From Lepidurus packardi (lineage: Eukaryota; Arthropoda; Branchiopoda; Notostraca; Triopsidae): 64,000 nucleotides of DNA. Positions 36,301-48,200 of the stretch are shown one piece after another (position 1 is the stretch's first letter; every line of letters begins with the position of its first letter). The notes below the pieces were generated by a model that saw nothing but the letters and a program-made list of their open reading frames with translations, ran no database searches and had not been told where the DNA came from. Both the position numbers and the translations under genes were made by a program. The stretch lies in assembly GCA_023053545.1 (NCBI GenBank), contig JAKZAN010000007.1, forward strand, positions 4,526,001-4,590,000. The letters run 5' to 3'.

Positions 36301-37572
36301 GAACCCTAATTTCTTTTCCATGTCGGGGGTTAAACGCGCTTGTAGAAATCGACGTGACGTCCGGACTTGCATAAGTTGCAGGATACCTTTGTATAAAACA
36401 TATCAAAGTGAGGATAAAATATATAACAAGTGTTTTTGCGAGCTGTTTAGTACCCGTAAAATTAGGGGCGAGGACTTTGGGATTATGGAGAAGATCTCTC
36501 CAGATGGCTTCCAATTCAGGGACGCGTGCCACATTTTGCAAAAGTCGAACCAAATCTCTGCCTATTACTAGACAATCGGCGAATTTTTCTCGTAGTAACA
36601 CTGACACTAATGTCACTTCTTTTTGTTTGAAGGCGACTAAACCAGGGGCAACATGATCTTCCAGGAGTCGCAGGTAGGTGTACACAACTGAGGCGATCAA
36701 TATAGGGTACTTGTCCAGCCATGACCTTCCAAAATACAGGAGTGAAATTTAAGGTAAGAAACAAATACATATATATGTACTAATCATACCGATGCTCCAT
36801 AAAAACGTCAATTAGGTTATCAGCCAGCCATAGATTTTTGGGCGTTACATCTCCACCGGCAACTTGCCTCATTAGGTTCCATACCAAACCATCGGTCCCT
36901 ACGGCGCTGTTCCGAACAAGTTCTTTTAACAACCATAGAAGTTGTAATCTAGGTGTTTCGAGTAACCGGACATATTTCTCTACAATGAGCTGTGTAGCGT
37001 GGTTGATTAATGGCGAATAGCCATCACGCGAGACCAGGTTAAACTCGCAGTAACTCTACAAGTTGCAACCTTGTTTATTTGAAACGGATTCTATAGATAA
37101 GAGCATATTACCCGAGCCGCATTTGGAGGGTCTGTCAATATAGAAAACAAGAAACCCATCGTCACTTCATCGTGTAATTTGGCATCTTTGCAAACTGCAC
37201 TCGTCAAGGCATCGTGAGCTTCTTTTTCGGAGAGGCCATTGGTTAGGTTTTGCACAAGCCCGTAGCATTTTTCATATCTCTACAGCAACACCAAAAAAAA
37301 AAATAAGTTAAGGAAATGGAGACACAAATGAGTCTCAAGTTAGCGGATAGAAAAAAACATAAAAAAACACCGATAATTTCAAAAGCGGCGCCTTCAGACC
37401 CGCCTAGCGATAAGGCTAGTTAATACGAGACCAGCGCATGGCCACCACCCTTGTCATTTGCCTATCTAAGCTAGGTAATTAATATTAATTTAAATACCTC
37501 GTCCCAGTCGTCTTTCCCCTCAACTGAAGATGTAACGAAGAGTTTAGAAGCTATGGGCTTGATAGGTTCCAT
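33328..37572 (-). CDS. INTS3: Integrator complex subunit 3 (SOSS complex subunit A)
   Basis: This subunit of Integrator processes snRNA 3' ends and attenuates transcription; it is also the scaffold of the SOSS single-strand DNA repair complex. It is a multi-exon nuclear protein. The start is [20 protein letters not shown] (37572, first exon to 37498) and the end is [12 protein letters not shown], which matches the human end GSDSD. Conserved blocks include [80 protein letters not shown] and [18 protein letters not shown] in the helical-repeat N-terminal half. [20 protein letters not shown] precedes a basic, Ser/Glu-rich tail ([19 protein letters not shown]). Helical repeats dominate, with no catalytic site expected. 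It diverges from NARS1 over a 379-bp promoter. Confidence 0.95.
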
Positions 37573-37951
37573 CTTTATGCTGCTAGAAACCATAGATTAA
37601 AGGCATACGAAATACGGCTACCCTGGCTTCACGAGAGCGCCATCGCTAAAATGAAGGGAACCAGAGATGGGGACAGTTTGGGCGAGTCCACTTAGGCGAA
37701 CCTGGAGGGAAGAGAAGCAGCCAAAATAAGAAGGTAACAAGGCGGGGCTTTGCGACCAACAAAGAGAACGCATGCGTACCGCATAACTTCACATGCTATT
37801 AGCGATACTAGCGCCTATCTGGTAGCTGGTGTGGTAAACGTTTTCCTTGTCGTTTCCATACATTGCAGTAAGCTTGCGGACGTTATTGTTGCCCTTGCCA
37901 ATCATTATACATTGCATCGTATTACATTACAGGCACATTAAGTGAAACACA
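37573..37951. promoter_or_regulatory. Divergent promoter INTS3 / NARS1
   Basis: A 379-bp region between two start codons on opposite strands. It contains a GC-box-like GGCGGGGC at 37741-37748 and a palindrome ACGCATGCGT at 37769-37778 that resembles an NRF1-type site. Both are common in TATA-less housekeeping promoters; binding is inferred. Confidence 0.45.
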
Positions 37952-40491
37952 ATGAGTGAAGTTAGCGACGCTGTGAAGGACATTAGTTTAGGTAATATAC
38001 TTTAATTTACACGCTTGTTTTACATTGTTCAAGCTTAACTGTTAACATTTATTGGTCACTATACCGTATGTTCCGAAAATGTAATACAATACACGTGTTC
38101 ATTAGCTTTGAAGTACCTAATTTGCGCTTAGCACCATACTTTACATATAATCGATTTATGCTCTTGTCCGGAAGATAACGAGAGTCGCTTTAGAGTATTC
38201 GCGTGGTTGCATCAGCAGTACAAAATGAATGAAAAACGCAGCTTCTGCCAATTAACTTCATAGTCTTACCTTTAACATGTCCGGGATTTGTTTAATTACA
38301 GGCGGCAAGGAGCTTTATACTTCGGATAAGACCGGTAATGATGAAACTGGTGATGGATCGGAAGCAAACCCGTTCAAAACCATCCTGGCAGCCATGAAAT
38401 GCGCCGGCAAGGAGCCTTTCCCACAAATTTTTGTGGATGGCAAAGGAGACGGCCAAGTAATTTCTTACATCGTGACAAGCTGAACTGCTTTACTAGATCA
38501 ACATTATTCCATCGCTTAGCGTTACGAGCTTGCCGCGAAATCCGCATTGAAGAAAGTACATAAAATTTGGCAACGAGACCAATACAAAGCGAGTAGCCAG
38601 CAGCTGAGAGAGTCTGACGACCTGGAGAAGCGACAGAAGAACATGGATGAAGCCAAGAAAATTCAAATTCACCAAAATCCAGCTTTACCGGCTGCTTCTC
38701 GAATCAAAATTCGAGAAGGCGAACAATTTCGTGACCAGCGAGTAAAAATATTTGGTTGGGTACACCGTTTGCGAAGACAAGGTTTGCAACGTGCAATCAG
38801 CTTTTATTAGTCAATTATTTTCCCTCTAAATTTGCCTTTTCATTCATTTTAATTGCCCTTAGGAAAAGCGCTTATGTTTATTACATTGCGCGATGGGACG
38901 GGTTTTCTTCAGACAGTCCTATGTGACAAGCTTTGCCAAACTTATGACGCTTTAGTACTTTCCACTGAATCCTCAGTGGCGTTGTACGGCATAATTAAGA
39001 AAGTGCCAGAAGGAAAAACAGTATGATAAGCTTCAGTCTCATTTAATTTCAAACAAAAAGTTAACGTCCCGTTTAGGCTCCTGGGGGTCATGAATTGCAC
39101 GTCGATTTCTGGGAACTTATTGGACTGGCACCGCCAGGCGGAGCAGATGCCATTCTCAATGAAGAAGCTCACCCGGATGTCCAGTTGGATAATAGGCACA
39201 TGATGATTCGCGGAGAAAATGTAAAGCTTCGTAGTAATCGTATGGTATATGCACTTACATTCCTATAGACTTCCAAAGTTTTGCGCGCGCGCTCGGCTAT
39301 AACTCAAGCGTTCCGAGATCATTTTATGGCGCGTGGTTACTGTGAGGTCTCTCCGCCAACTTTTGTGCAAACCCAAGTAGAAGGCGGTTCTACACTGTTC
39401 AAGCTTGACTACTTTGGGTAAAATATTGTCATTATATTAAACTTTTAAAGATTTTAATTTTTTGTTACTTTTTATAGAGAAGACGCGTATTTAACGCAGA
39501 GCTCCCAGTTGTACTTAGAAACGGCTATTCCTGCCCTAGGCGACGTGTTTTGCATTGCGCAGAGTTACCGTGCCGAGCAAAGTCGTACACGCCGTCATCT
39601 AGCGGAGTAAATAAAAACAAAAATAGCCGCGATAAAAAGAATAATGTTATCTGGTTCGATTTTTAGATATAGCCACGTGGAGGCGGAATGCCCGTTCATA
39701 AGCTTTGATGATTTACTAGGCAGGTTGGAGGACCTTGTTTGTGATGTCGTGGACCGAGTTTTAACCTCCCCTGCTGCTGAGATAGTCATGGAACTAAACC
39801 CCGTAAAATACCCCAAAACGCTGGAATTTTTAATAAGTTACTAAAAACTTGGTCAATTTTTAGGGATTTAAAAAGCCTCAACGGCCGTTTAAGCGAATGG
39901 ATTACAGCGAGGCTATCGAGTATCTTAAGGCTAACAATATTACCAAAGATGATGGTACTTTCTACGAGTTTGGCGAAGTATGAATTCAGTCGATGTAAGT
40001 ATTGCTTGTATTAAGATTGTTTGACACATGCAGGATATCCCTGAGATGCCTGAGCGTAAGATGACGGATCAGATTGGCGTGCCGATTCTTTTGTGCCGTT
40101 TCCCAGCCCACATTAAGTCCTTCTATATGTCCAAGTGCCCGGAAGATGGTCGTTTGACGGAATCTGTTGATGTGCTAATGCCAGGTGTGGGCGAGATCGT
40201 AGGCGGCTCTATGCGTATCTGGGACTCGGAAGAACTGCTCGAAGGCTATAAACGCGAAGGCATTGATCCTACCCCTTACTACTGGTACACGGATCAGGTA
40301 TGTGTATTCTTAACCACGCCAAAAACTACTCTTAAAAGTTATTCTATTGGCCTATTCAGCGAAAGTTTGGAACTTGTCCTCATGGTGGATATGGCTTGGG
40401 TTTAGAGCGGTTTCTGTGCTGGTTACTCAACCGCTATCATATCCGCGAAGTCTGCTTGTACCCGCGTTTCTTGGAACGCTGCCGGCCTTAA
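37952..40491 (+). CDS. NARS1: Asparaginyl-tRNA synthetase, cytoplasmic
   Basis: A class IIb aminoacyl-tRNA synthetase that charges tRNA-Asn in the cytosol. About ten short exons start at 37952-37991, 38302-38456, 38520-38781 and 38863 onward. The N-terminal extension typical of metazoan NARS1 ([18 protein letters not shown]) is followed by a charged helical linker. The OB-fold anticodon-binding domain begins [20 protein letters not shown]. The catalytic core has motif 2 ([19 protein letters not shown]), the AENVxxxS-like segment around [13 protein letters not shown], and motif 3 near the end, [20 protein letters not shown]. It ends [12 protein letters not shown], as in human (CLYPRFVQRC). The ATG chosen gives [13 protein letters not shown]. 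Confidence is very high. Confidence 0.96.
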
Positions 40492-41113
40492 AAGCTTCTG
40501 TAACACCAACTTATAATCACCGAAACGTGTCCAAGTTAGGAACGTGGAGGAATATTGATCTAATATACACCTACCTATACAGTGCACTTTCAATCTGCCT
40601 GATGATTCTAGCGTTGTAATAAGTTTTTATCATCTCGGCTTTTGGGTAAATTATTGGTGTTGCGAATAATACAGTGGCTTCAGGGCTTTGGTATACCAGT
40701 ATGAGGTAGTCTCCTCTTCTCATTTTGTTCTTTATCATTATTTCTTGGGGGGTTGGGTACAAAAGGCCTCAAGTTTTAGGAGATAGAAACTGGCGTGAAT
40801 AGCGTCTTTCCCCCCTCCATACCGAACTATTTATGTGAAGAGAGATTGAGAAAACATGCAGCGAAAGAAAACTCGCTCCAACTGAATAGGGAGTCGAGCG
40901 CGCCATTTCTATAGCCTTCCCAAAAGTTCGAAGAGTTGGAAAATGAAAATTGCGCTTGACAAGGAAAACCTGGGTAACGTTTACAACGCTTCATTTATTG
41001 CACACCACAGTTATAAGTCAAAAAAGACTTTGGGAGAAAAGAGAATGGAAGGGGAGAAAATACCAGAATAAAGGTGACAAAAAAAGCCAAGTTTCGTGGG
41101 GGGTTTGGGCTAG
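40492..41113. other. Interval between NARS1 and the PLDLS-motif gene
   Basis: 622 bp between the stop codons of convergent genes, taken as 3' UTRs. No gene or repeat was recognised. Confidence 0.35.
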
Positions 41114-42184
41114 TCAAACAGTGGGTTTGGGTATAGACTCAAAAATGTTCGGAAGATTCTTATAAAAGGCATGATATGAACCATTAGAAGCTGAATTCTG
41201 ACCATGATTGTCGTTTAAGTTAGTACTGACTTGACTAGCATCCGGAATGGAAAACGCCGAAATTTGGGTTGATAACAAATTAGGGTTTTTACGCTTACTG
41301 AAGAGACACTCGATAGAATCTGGAGTGTCAGTTTTGTTGAGTAGCGACTCAATGGCGTACGCATTTGAACGTTTCGTAGATACAGTCGTAGTCGAAACAA
41401 CTTTCGTTTTAAGGATTTCTTGAATAGCCGATTCGGTGACAAGGCAAGAGGCTTGTGTTCCTTTATTAGATATGTTGGATTCTTCGACACCAAAGGGCGA
41501 AGCGTGCTTCTCTTTCAAAACGTTCGACTTTTCAGTTTCGCTGCAGCGCTTTACGGTAATCTTGACTTCTTGGCGTTCCTCGATCACGCTACTCATCGAA
41601 GTCAGCTTTTCTTCTTCCAATTCTAAAACATTACGGCTGCTAGGCTTTATGAATTCGGCCTGAGGGGTTGTGTAATGCTGTGAAAGTAAAGATAAATGGT
41701 CTCGCTCGGTGCAACTGAGATCCAGCGGATTGTCGCCGTTATGGCTGTATAATTGATTGGAGACCCGAAGATCAATATAAAGATTGGGGGTCATAAACGC
41801 ATTAAAGGGATGATATACAGGCATGTAATTGGGTCCAGCTGTTAGAGAAGCATTACTATTAGAGGGGAATGCAACAGTAGGCTGCAGACTGGTAGTGGGC
41901 GTATCCGTAGCGGTGGCAGTTGGATTCGAGTTATCTTTGACTATGGAACGTTTTCGTTTGCGTTGCGGGTTGGCGGGAATCAGTGACAGATCACTACACC
42001 AACCACGTTTCTTACTGTTACGTTTGAACTCTTCGCTCAACTCAGATTGCGATACCATATTCTCGTTCAATTTGCGTAACTGGTTACTAAAGAAACCGGG
42101 CGGAGTGACATCATCGCGATAAAAATACAACGGAGTAGCCGCGACTAAGCGTGTGACGAACAGTTCACTCGGCTCGACACTCAT
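41114..42184 (-). CDS. Orphan nuclear protein with CtBP-type PLDLS motif
   Basis: A single open exon of 356 residues with no recognised domain. The start MSVEPSELFVTRLVAATPLY leads into a possibly folded N-terminal segment, TPPGFFSNQLRKLNENM. A basic cluster, NPQRKRKRSIVKD, looks like a nuclear localisation signal. NPLDLSC at about residue 152 matches the PxDLS consensus that binds the CtBP co-repressor. YAIESLL near residue 275 resembles a Groucho-binding eh1 motif (FxIxxIL). The rest is Ser/Asn/Thr-rich and probably disordered. These linear motifs suggest a transcriptional co-repressor adaptor without its own zinc finger or homeodomain, but this is inference. A 5' UTR exon may lie upstream, since donor-like GGTAAA occurs near 42270. 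Confidence 0.6.
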   Translation of the reverse strand: MSVEPSELFVTRLVAATPLYFYRDDVTPPGFFSNQLRKLNENMVSQSELSEEFKRNSKKRGWCSDLSLIPANPQRKRKRSIVKDNSNPTATATDTPTTSLQPTVAFPSNSNASLTAGPNYMPVYHPFNAFMTPNLYIDLRVSNQLYSHNGDNPLDLSCTERDHLSLLSQHYTTPQAEFIKPSSRNVLELEEEKLTSMSSVIEERQEVKITVKRCSETEKSNVLKEKHASPFGVEESNISNKGTQASCLVTESAIQEILKTKVVSTTTVSTKRSNAYAIESLLNKTDTPDSIECLFSKRKNPNLLSTQISAFSIPDASQVSTNLNDNHGQNSASNGSYHAFYKNLPNIFESIPKPTV

Positions 42185-43518
42185 CGTGTTGTTTTCCCTG
42201 CCAAAAAACTGGATTAGACGAAACTTGATATGACGTTAAAAAGTTACTATTTTAATTTGGGGAGCAATTTACCCTTTCGGAAACACTTCTGTCACGAATG
42301 TCATTGGCCAATGCAAGGCATCACTTTACCCCAAACATGATCTCGAGTTCCGTAACGTTCAGCATCCGAACTGCTACTTCACTGATGAGCTTGGAAATGG
42401 TGCGCTCATCTTTAACCCATGATGAAGCTCACCGAGGGATAGAGCTACACCTTGGGGAATATATCAAACATGTCCCAGGACAGGACAGACGTGAAAAAAG
42501 GGGCGTGAACATGTGTGTGTGTTTTTCTGTTCTGCTCGTGTGCATCATCAACAAGAGGTTTTCTTGCTCACAGCCCCAGCTTTTTCCTCAAACAGCATGC
42601 AGTCCCGCTGCAACAATGCAAACGAGCCCCCGCTCGAGAAGTTACTTAGGCAAAAAGCTCTTCCTATACTGAGCTTTTTATGAAAGCCTACATGGGAAAA
42701 AAAGACAGTAAAGGGAGAGGGGGAAGCACTTTTTTGTTAATAGCTTGGGATCAAGACATCGGGCTTTCTAAAGCAAGAGAGCTGAAAGTGAAGAGATGAG
42801 GCAAATGGGGTGGCGGTATGAGTGATTTTTCGCCTGACTTCCTTGTACCCTATCATCTCTTCTGTTCGCTAAAAAACGACACCTCGACATCGGCATATAT
42901 ATACACACACATATACACGCAAGCGACACACACACATAATCAATATTTCTCACTTAGAGAGCAGAACCCGCACACTAGCATCTCCCTTGGCTTTCAGGAC
43001 CACCCCTTGACTACAAGACAACCTAGTAATCAATAAAACATTTCCAGGATGCAAGAATATGCCCTCTGATGGGATCGAAAGATTTTTTTTCTTTCCATGC
43101 CCCATTCTCTTTCTTTTAAGGAGGGCGGAGAAGGTGGCAAGATCGTTGCTGATGGGGAAGCTGCGAATCCGGCAAAGCTGTCACACATTCCCCCACCTTG
43201 ACTTTAAATCTACATACTAGAGCCATAATGAAGGCTTCTTTTTTTATTATTCCCCTAAAAACTTGGAGGAGGTGTAGAGCTGGGATCAGCGATCGACATT
43301 ATCCAAGCTTCAAGCTTTCGCATAACGGCTCTTTACAAGCATAGCTTAACTTACGCTTTTACGCTTGAAAGAATATCTGCCGTCTACGAAAAGAGGTAAA
43401 AATATGAATCGATGGTAAGAAAGAACCACTTTGGAGTTTGGGGGGAAATTGAAAAGGCGTTTTATTGGCACTTGGATAAGCGTAGATAACAGAGATTTTT
43501 CGCAAAAGCAAACAGGAA
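42185..43518. other. Upstream region of the PLDLS-motif gene
   Basis: 1.3 kb with no supportable protein gene, probably a long 5' UTR/promoter of the gene to its left and the ICMT 3' flank. A CA-rich microsatellite lies at about 42895-42940. Confidence 0.35.
42895..42940. repeat. CA/TA dinucleotide microsatellite
   Basis: Interrupted runs of TA then CA, including ATATACACACACATATACAC and a further CACACACACA block. This is a simple-sequence repeat with no sign of function. Confidence 0.7.
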
Positions 43519-44642
43519 TTAGATTTTGTCATATCGGTAACCAGTTATGAAAGGTAACCCTGTCGGAACATGGTTTTGATAGTTAAGGTAGTCTTCTCCG
43601 AAGAAGTTGAGTAGTGTGCATTCCTCTTCGAATATTCGGGCGTTAAAAAATTTCCAAGATGCCCACGTATAGGCCAACACACAGACAGGATTGACTAAAA
43701 TGAGCTAAAACAATAAACGATAAAACTCGTTAAATTCGGGACTGGACAAGAAATAATTCGTTAAATACTTGTGTGGCAATAGCCCAATAGAACCAACCCA
43801 CATAAGCCGGGTGCCGCATATAAGCATAAACCCCATGGGTGATTAACGAGTGGCCTTCTTCTTTCTCATATCGGATCAAGTGATCGAAATGAAAGCCTGC
43901 GGTTAGCATGGCCCCTTTACGAAGAACTTCGCCGAAAATGCAAAGACCAAGGCCAGCCCACGTTACATATTTGAGTGCTTTGAGATCTGTCGCCATAATG
44001 GGCTAATTAATTCCATTTTTTATCGTTATTTATGTCTTTGTACCAGGGAAGAAATAAATTTCAATGAAGAATTCGATCCAGCTGGCAACAGCAGCTGCCT
44101 TATACGCAGGACTGTGGTTGAGCAAAAAGCTATCAAGACCTAACCTGCTAGGTCTGATCATGGAAGTGACCATATATTCAGAGAAATGAAAAAAGGAAAG
44201 AGCTCCGAGGTACCTATGGTAAATAAATGCAACCGTTATGCTTAATCTACGTACAGAATTTCGGGGTAATAATGTAATTTTGTAACATTTTACCAGGAGA
44301 ACGGTGATAAGGGTGGGAAGATAACGGCAATGAGAGGACATAAACCAAAACTGGCCCCAAGAAAACCTGCTCTACGGCTGACCTAACAGTAATAATACGT
44401 TTGCCTGACATGACGTAAAGAAAAAACAACAGAAATAGACGAATTCCTACTTTGTGTACTTGTTCATCCAGAAATCCATGGGGTAGGCTTAGAAGGACGA
44501 AAACTGTGCAACCCAGCCCACAAAGTTGGACAAACAGATGCACTTGCTGTACCCATGCAAATGTCCGCACAAATAAGAGGAGGACTGGCGGCACAGAACC
44601 GATGATAAAAGATGCCAAAGCAACTTTCCCCAATGGATGCAT
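43519..44642 (-). CDS. ICMT: Protein-S-isoprenylcysteine O-methyltransferase
   Basis: An ER membrane enzyme that methylates the C-terminal isoprenylcysteine of CAAX proteins such as Ras and lamins. Its exons include 44642 onward for the first part and 43996 to about 43730 for the core, and it ends with YRYDKI before TAA at 43519. The N-terminal hydrophobic half has several membrane helices (ALASFIIGSVPPVLLLFVRT). The middle has FFHFSEYMVTSMIRPSRLGL and DSFLLNHSPAYKAAAVASW. The SAM- and substrate-binding core has HFDHLIRYEKEEGHSLITHG and GVYAYMRHPAYVGWFYWAIA, matching the HxLVxxGxYxxxRHPxY signature. The C-terminus has FNARIFEEECTLLNFFGEDY and VPTGLPF. The start codon gives MHPLGKVALASF. It is adjacent to ATP13A on the same strand. 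Confidence 0.94.
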
Positions 44643-45259
44643 AATCCTAATGAGAACACTTATAACATAAAATTCACAAACTGATTAACTCAACCGCCAT
44701 CACATCTATTGTTTACTATTTCTTCAATGACCTGTATTCACAAACAGGATTTGAATAGATTTGTACATACAAAAACTAACAATTTGTCACTTCGGTGTTG
44801 AAAATAGGGTATACGTCAAGTAATTTCCATTTATTATTATCTTAACGATAAGTTTTGCTAATTAAAGCTCAATAATAAATAAAGAGCTTTCAGAAAGTTC
44901 GCCGAGCCATTTTAGAATGTCCCCGTTCCAACTGTCGAGGCGCCAGATCTTGTGTCGTGGCGCCAGATCAGTGTCGAGGCGCCAGATCTTTTCAGATCTT
45001 GGTTTACTGCGAATATTAACTTACAGACTAATTGGATGAAAATTAAAACAGCAAACAACACGATTAATCCAAACTTATTTATTTTTAAAATAGATCACAC
45101 TAACCTTTGGAAATGACATACAAAAGTAACGGTTTTCACTAGATCATTTATACCACATGCCACGATTCTAAAGACTATTTTCGTTTGTTTTTTATTGTCG
45201 GTTGACATTTGCCTCTTTCGTGAAGTTTAAGAAACGAATAAGAAAAAAGCTACCCTAAA
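44643..45259. other. ICMT upstream region / ATP13A 3' flank
   Basis: 617 bp between two minus-strand genes. It holds a three-copy GC-rich tandem motif, listed separately. No gene was seen. Confidence 0.4.
44934..44988. repeat. Three tandem copies of GTCGWGGCGCCAGATC
   Basis: Copies at 44934-44949, 44954-44969 and 44973-44988, spaced 20 and 19 bp apart, in otherwise A/T-rich sequence. Each carries the palindrome GGCGCC and an AGATC tail. It lies about 300 bp upstream of the ICMT start codon on the minus strand. It could be a regulatory array or a local duplication. Confidence 0.6.
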
Positions 45260-48200
45260 TCACGTGTGCTCAACCAGACTTTGGTCATATGTGCTGATCG
45301 GAGGCCAATCTTCTTTCTGCAAACTCTTCTCTAATTCTTTGTAGGCATGCTTGGATTTCGTTTTGCCCTGAGCTTTATCCAAAAGCTGTCGAAACCATTG
45401 GGAATCTCCACATAAATACTAAAATTACATTGTATAAATTGTAAAGGTATAAATAAAAACTCGGAAAACTGTTTCAACAAACTTCAACAAGTAATGCCAA
45501 TGCGCCGTTTAAACCAACTAGGAAAATCAGTCCAACCCGCGCTATCCACACATGAAACATGTTTTCGTAATCATCCATGCCTACGACTTCGAAAAACGAA
45601 GCCAAAGACTTGAAAGGGTAAATCCCCAGTACCAAAGTAAATCCCGCTAAGGCTAGCAGTGTCAAAATGAAAGGCACTACGAAAGAAAAATACTTCATCT
45701 AATAATGATCATTCCATGGTGCACAAGTGTTACCGTTGGTATAAAAAGGCTGCCTGAATGGCGGACCATACGAGAAAGCTACCGAGAGGATCAGGTATTG
45801 AAACGAGCTAATGATAAAGATGGACGTTGTTTCCCAGCACTGAATAATCAGTTCATCATCTATAGGCTGGATAGGTCTAAACCTAGATTAAAAAATAACA
45901 GATTAACTTATAAATACATCATCAAACTAAATCCTACCAAGGCTGCGTCATGACAAGTAGAAGAGCTGCTAACTGGAGCGTAAAAGTGATCATGATTTGG
46001 AGTCCAACGGAAAAGAGATTGGCCGTACTCAGTAAAGAACCACGAGGTCTTCTTGCCACCAGCTCCGGATACGGGCCTGTTTTGGTCATTAAAACGGCCA
46101 CGGAAGTTGTAATAAGTAAGTCATGGTACAGGAACATCATATCCCCCAAGGTTGTGTGCCTCTTCAAAACATACATTCGCATTAGTTTTCCAATTTATGT
46201 TTTCCCTGGGAATTTACCGAGTAGAGGATTAAAACGGAAATGAATTGGATTAGCGAATACAGGGCCATGTACTTGAAGACCCCAAAGGAAGTGACCAAGG
46301 CACAACGACCCTCTTGGATTAAGAGAGGCACACAAGAAATATTGCCACCTTTGGAAGTAAACGGAGCTGCAACAGAAGCTTCAGCTTCTGACAAGGAAAC
46401 GCCCACATCCGCAGCTTTCAACGCCTTAAAAATTAACCAATAACGCTTAAACTTTGATCTACAACTTTCTTGTTTATGCAAGCAAGTTTACCCCGCAATC
46501 GTTACAACCGTCGCCAACCATGGCAACTGTATAGCCCATTTCTTGGAGCTCTTCCACGATTTGGGTTTTCTGGTCGGGGGACAGCCTGGCAAAGATAGTT
46601 CCCTTCAGCAACAATCTCTGCGTCATTTCCGGAAAGTGGACGCGTACAATACTCCACGTGCGTCCTGACATGACTAAAGAGTAAGGACCCCGCAAAGGCG
46701 GTTCCATGTTGATGACGAGTTGCTTATTATTTTCTAATTCAGTGGATGATATCACAGGATTGTTCGACTCATTAAAACTCTGACTCTGGCTGCCATGAAC
46801 GTGGAAAGTGCCGGGCATGTATGTGTAATGAATAGATGCCGGATTGTCACCCAAGGGTGGCAAAGCTGTCACTTGAATCAGCTTGTGGTCCAGGCTAATC
46901 ATCCCACACTCGCGTCCAACTGACGCAGCTGTCAATAAGTTATCTCCTAAAGGATACGAACACCCGGCTCTTTAATAATCTTCTAAGATTTTGCAAACAA
47001 ATTACCTGTCAGCATAACTGTCCGAATGTTGGCTCTGTCTAGCTTCTTAATCACAGAGACAGTCTCAGGTTTCAAGCAATTATGCATGACTAAAAAGCCC
47101 AGGAAATTCATATCGCGTTCCGCCTAATTGAAAAAGGAAAATGAAGAGCTCACATCTAATGAGAGTATACCTGCTCCCGTTTGAGACGGTGCATATTATG
47201 CCAACTTAGTTTTGATTCTAGTTTACGGTGTGCCAATGCTAATACTCTAAAACCCTTGCAAGTATAGCTCAGTAAAGACTTCTCCATGGTAGCTGGAACT
47301 AGATGAAGAAGACTTTAAAGAAAGATAATACATAGTTCATGATTAGTACCCGTTGCGGGGTCACACAGAGTTCGCAACTTTTCGGGCGATCCTTTGCAGT
47401 ACAACTCCATATGCGAACTTCCCAAGGTTCGGACAATCACGGACATGCGCTGTAACTTGGAGCTGAAGGGAAATTGCCGTAAGATTCCAACTTCGTATGG
47501 TATCTAACACAGGCGATAATTAAGTCGCAAAGTTCTTAGATTAAGAACAAAATACTTACTAGGAAGTTTGTTTGAGACATCTCTATACTACTCATGTACT
47601 CACAATCATCTATAGACGGTTTAACAACAGCAGGAGTCATGAGGTCAGTGCGTGACGGGTCACAAGCCATTTCTTCCAAAACCTGAACAAATAGGTATAG
47701 TCATGTCATAACAGCAGAAACAAAAGAAAAAAGTATAAAAGGAGTGTATAGGCAACGTACCCAGCCTGTGGCTTGGAACATTTTGACATCCAATGGAGAC
47801 CCTGTCAACTGCCCATTCACGCAAGATAACGTATGGCAAGTAGCTAAAGCGACCAGTAAAGGGTCTTTGGGCGCCAGAAGCGCGGTTTCCTGTATCAAAG
47901 GTCCTAGCACTAAACCTCGTCTTGGAACTACGCCCCAAAAGTCTAATCCATTCTCCGTCAAGGTTCCCGTCTATTGCAATTTTTAAAATAAAATATTCAA
48001 AGTTTAAACAAAGCCTTGGCAAAATAAATGTACACACTTTGTCGAAACAAACAAGCTTGACTTTTCCAGCTATATTAATTCGTGGTGGCGAAATGCAAAA
48101 AATTCCTTGTTTCCGTAGGCGCGTCTGTGAATAAACAGTACCTACGGTCATAGCTGCAGGCATAGCTGGAGGCACTACTATAGTAATAATGTCCAGAGCT

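Noticed and set aside
37317..37500. Possible tRNA-derived element in the first INTS3 intron
   Set aside because: GC-rich stem-like pieces are present but no B box or cloverleaf could be recognised.
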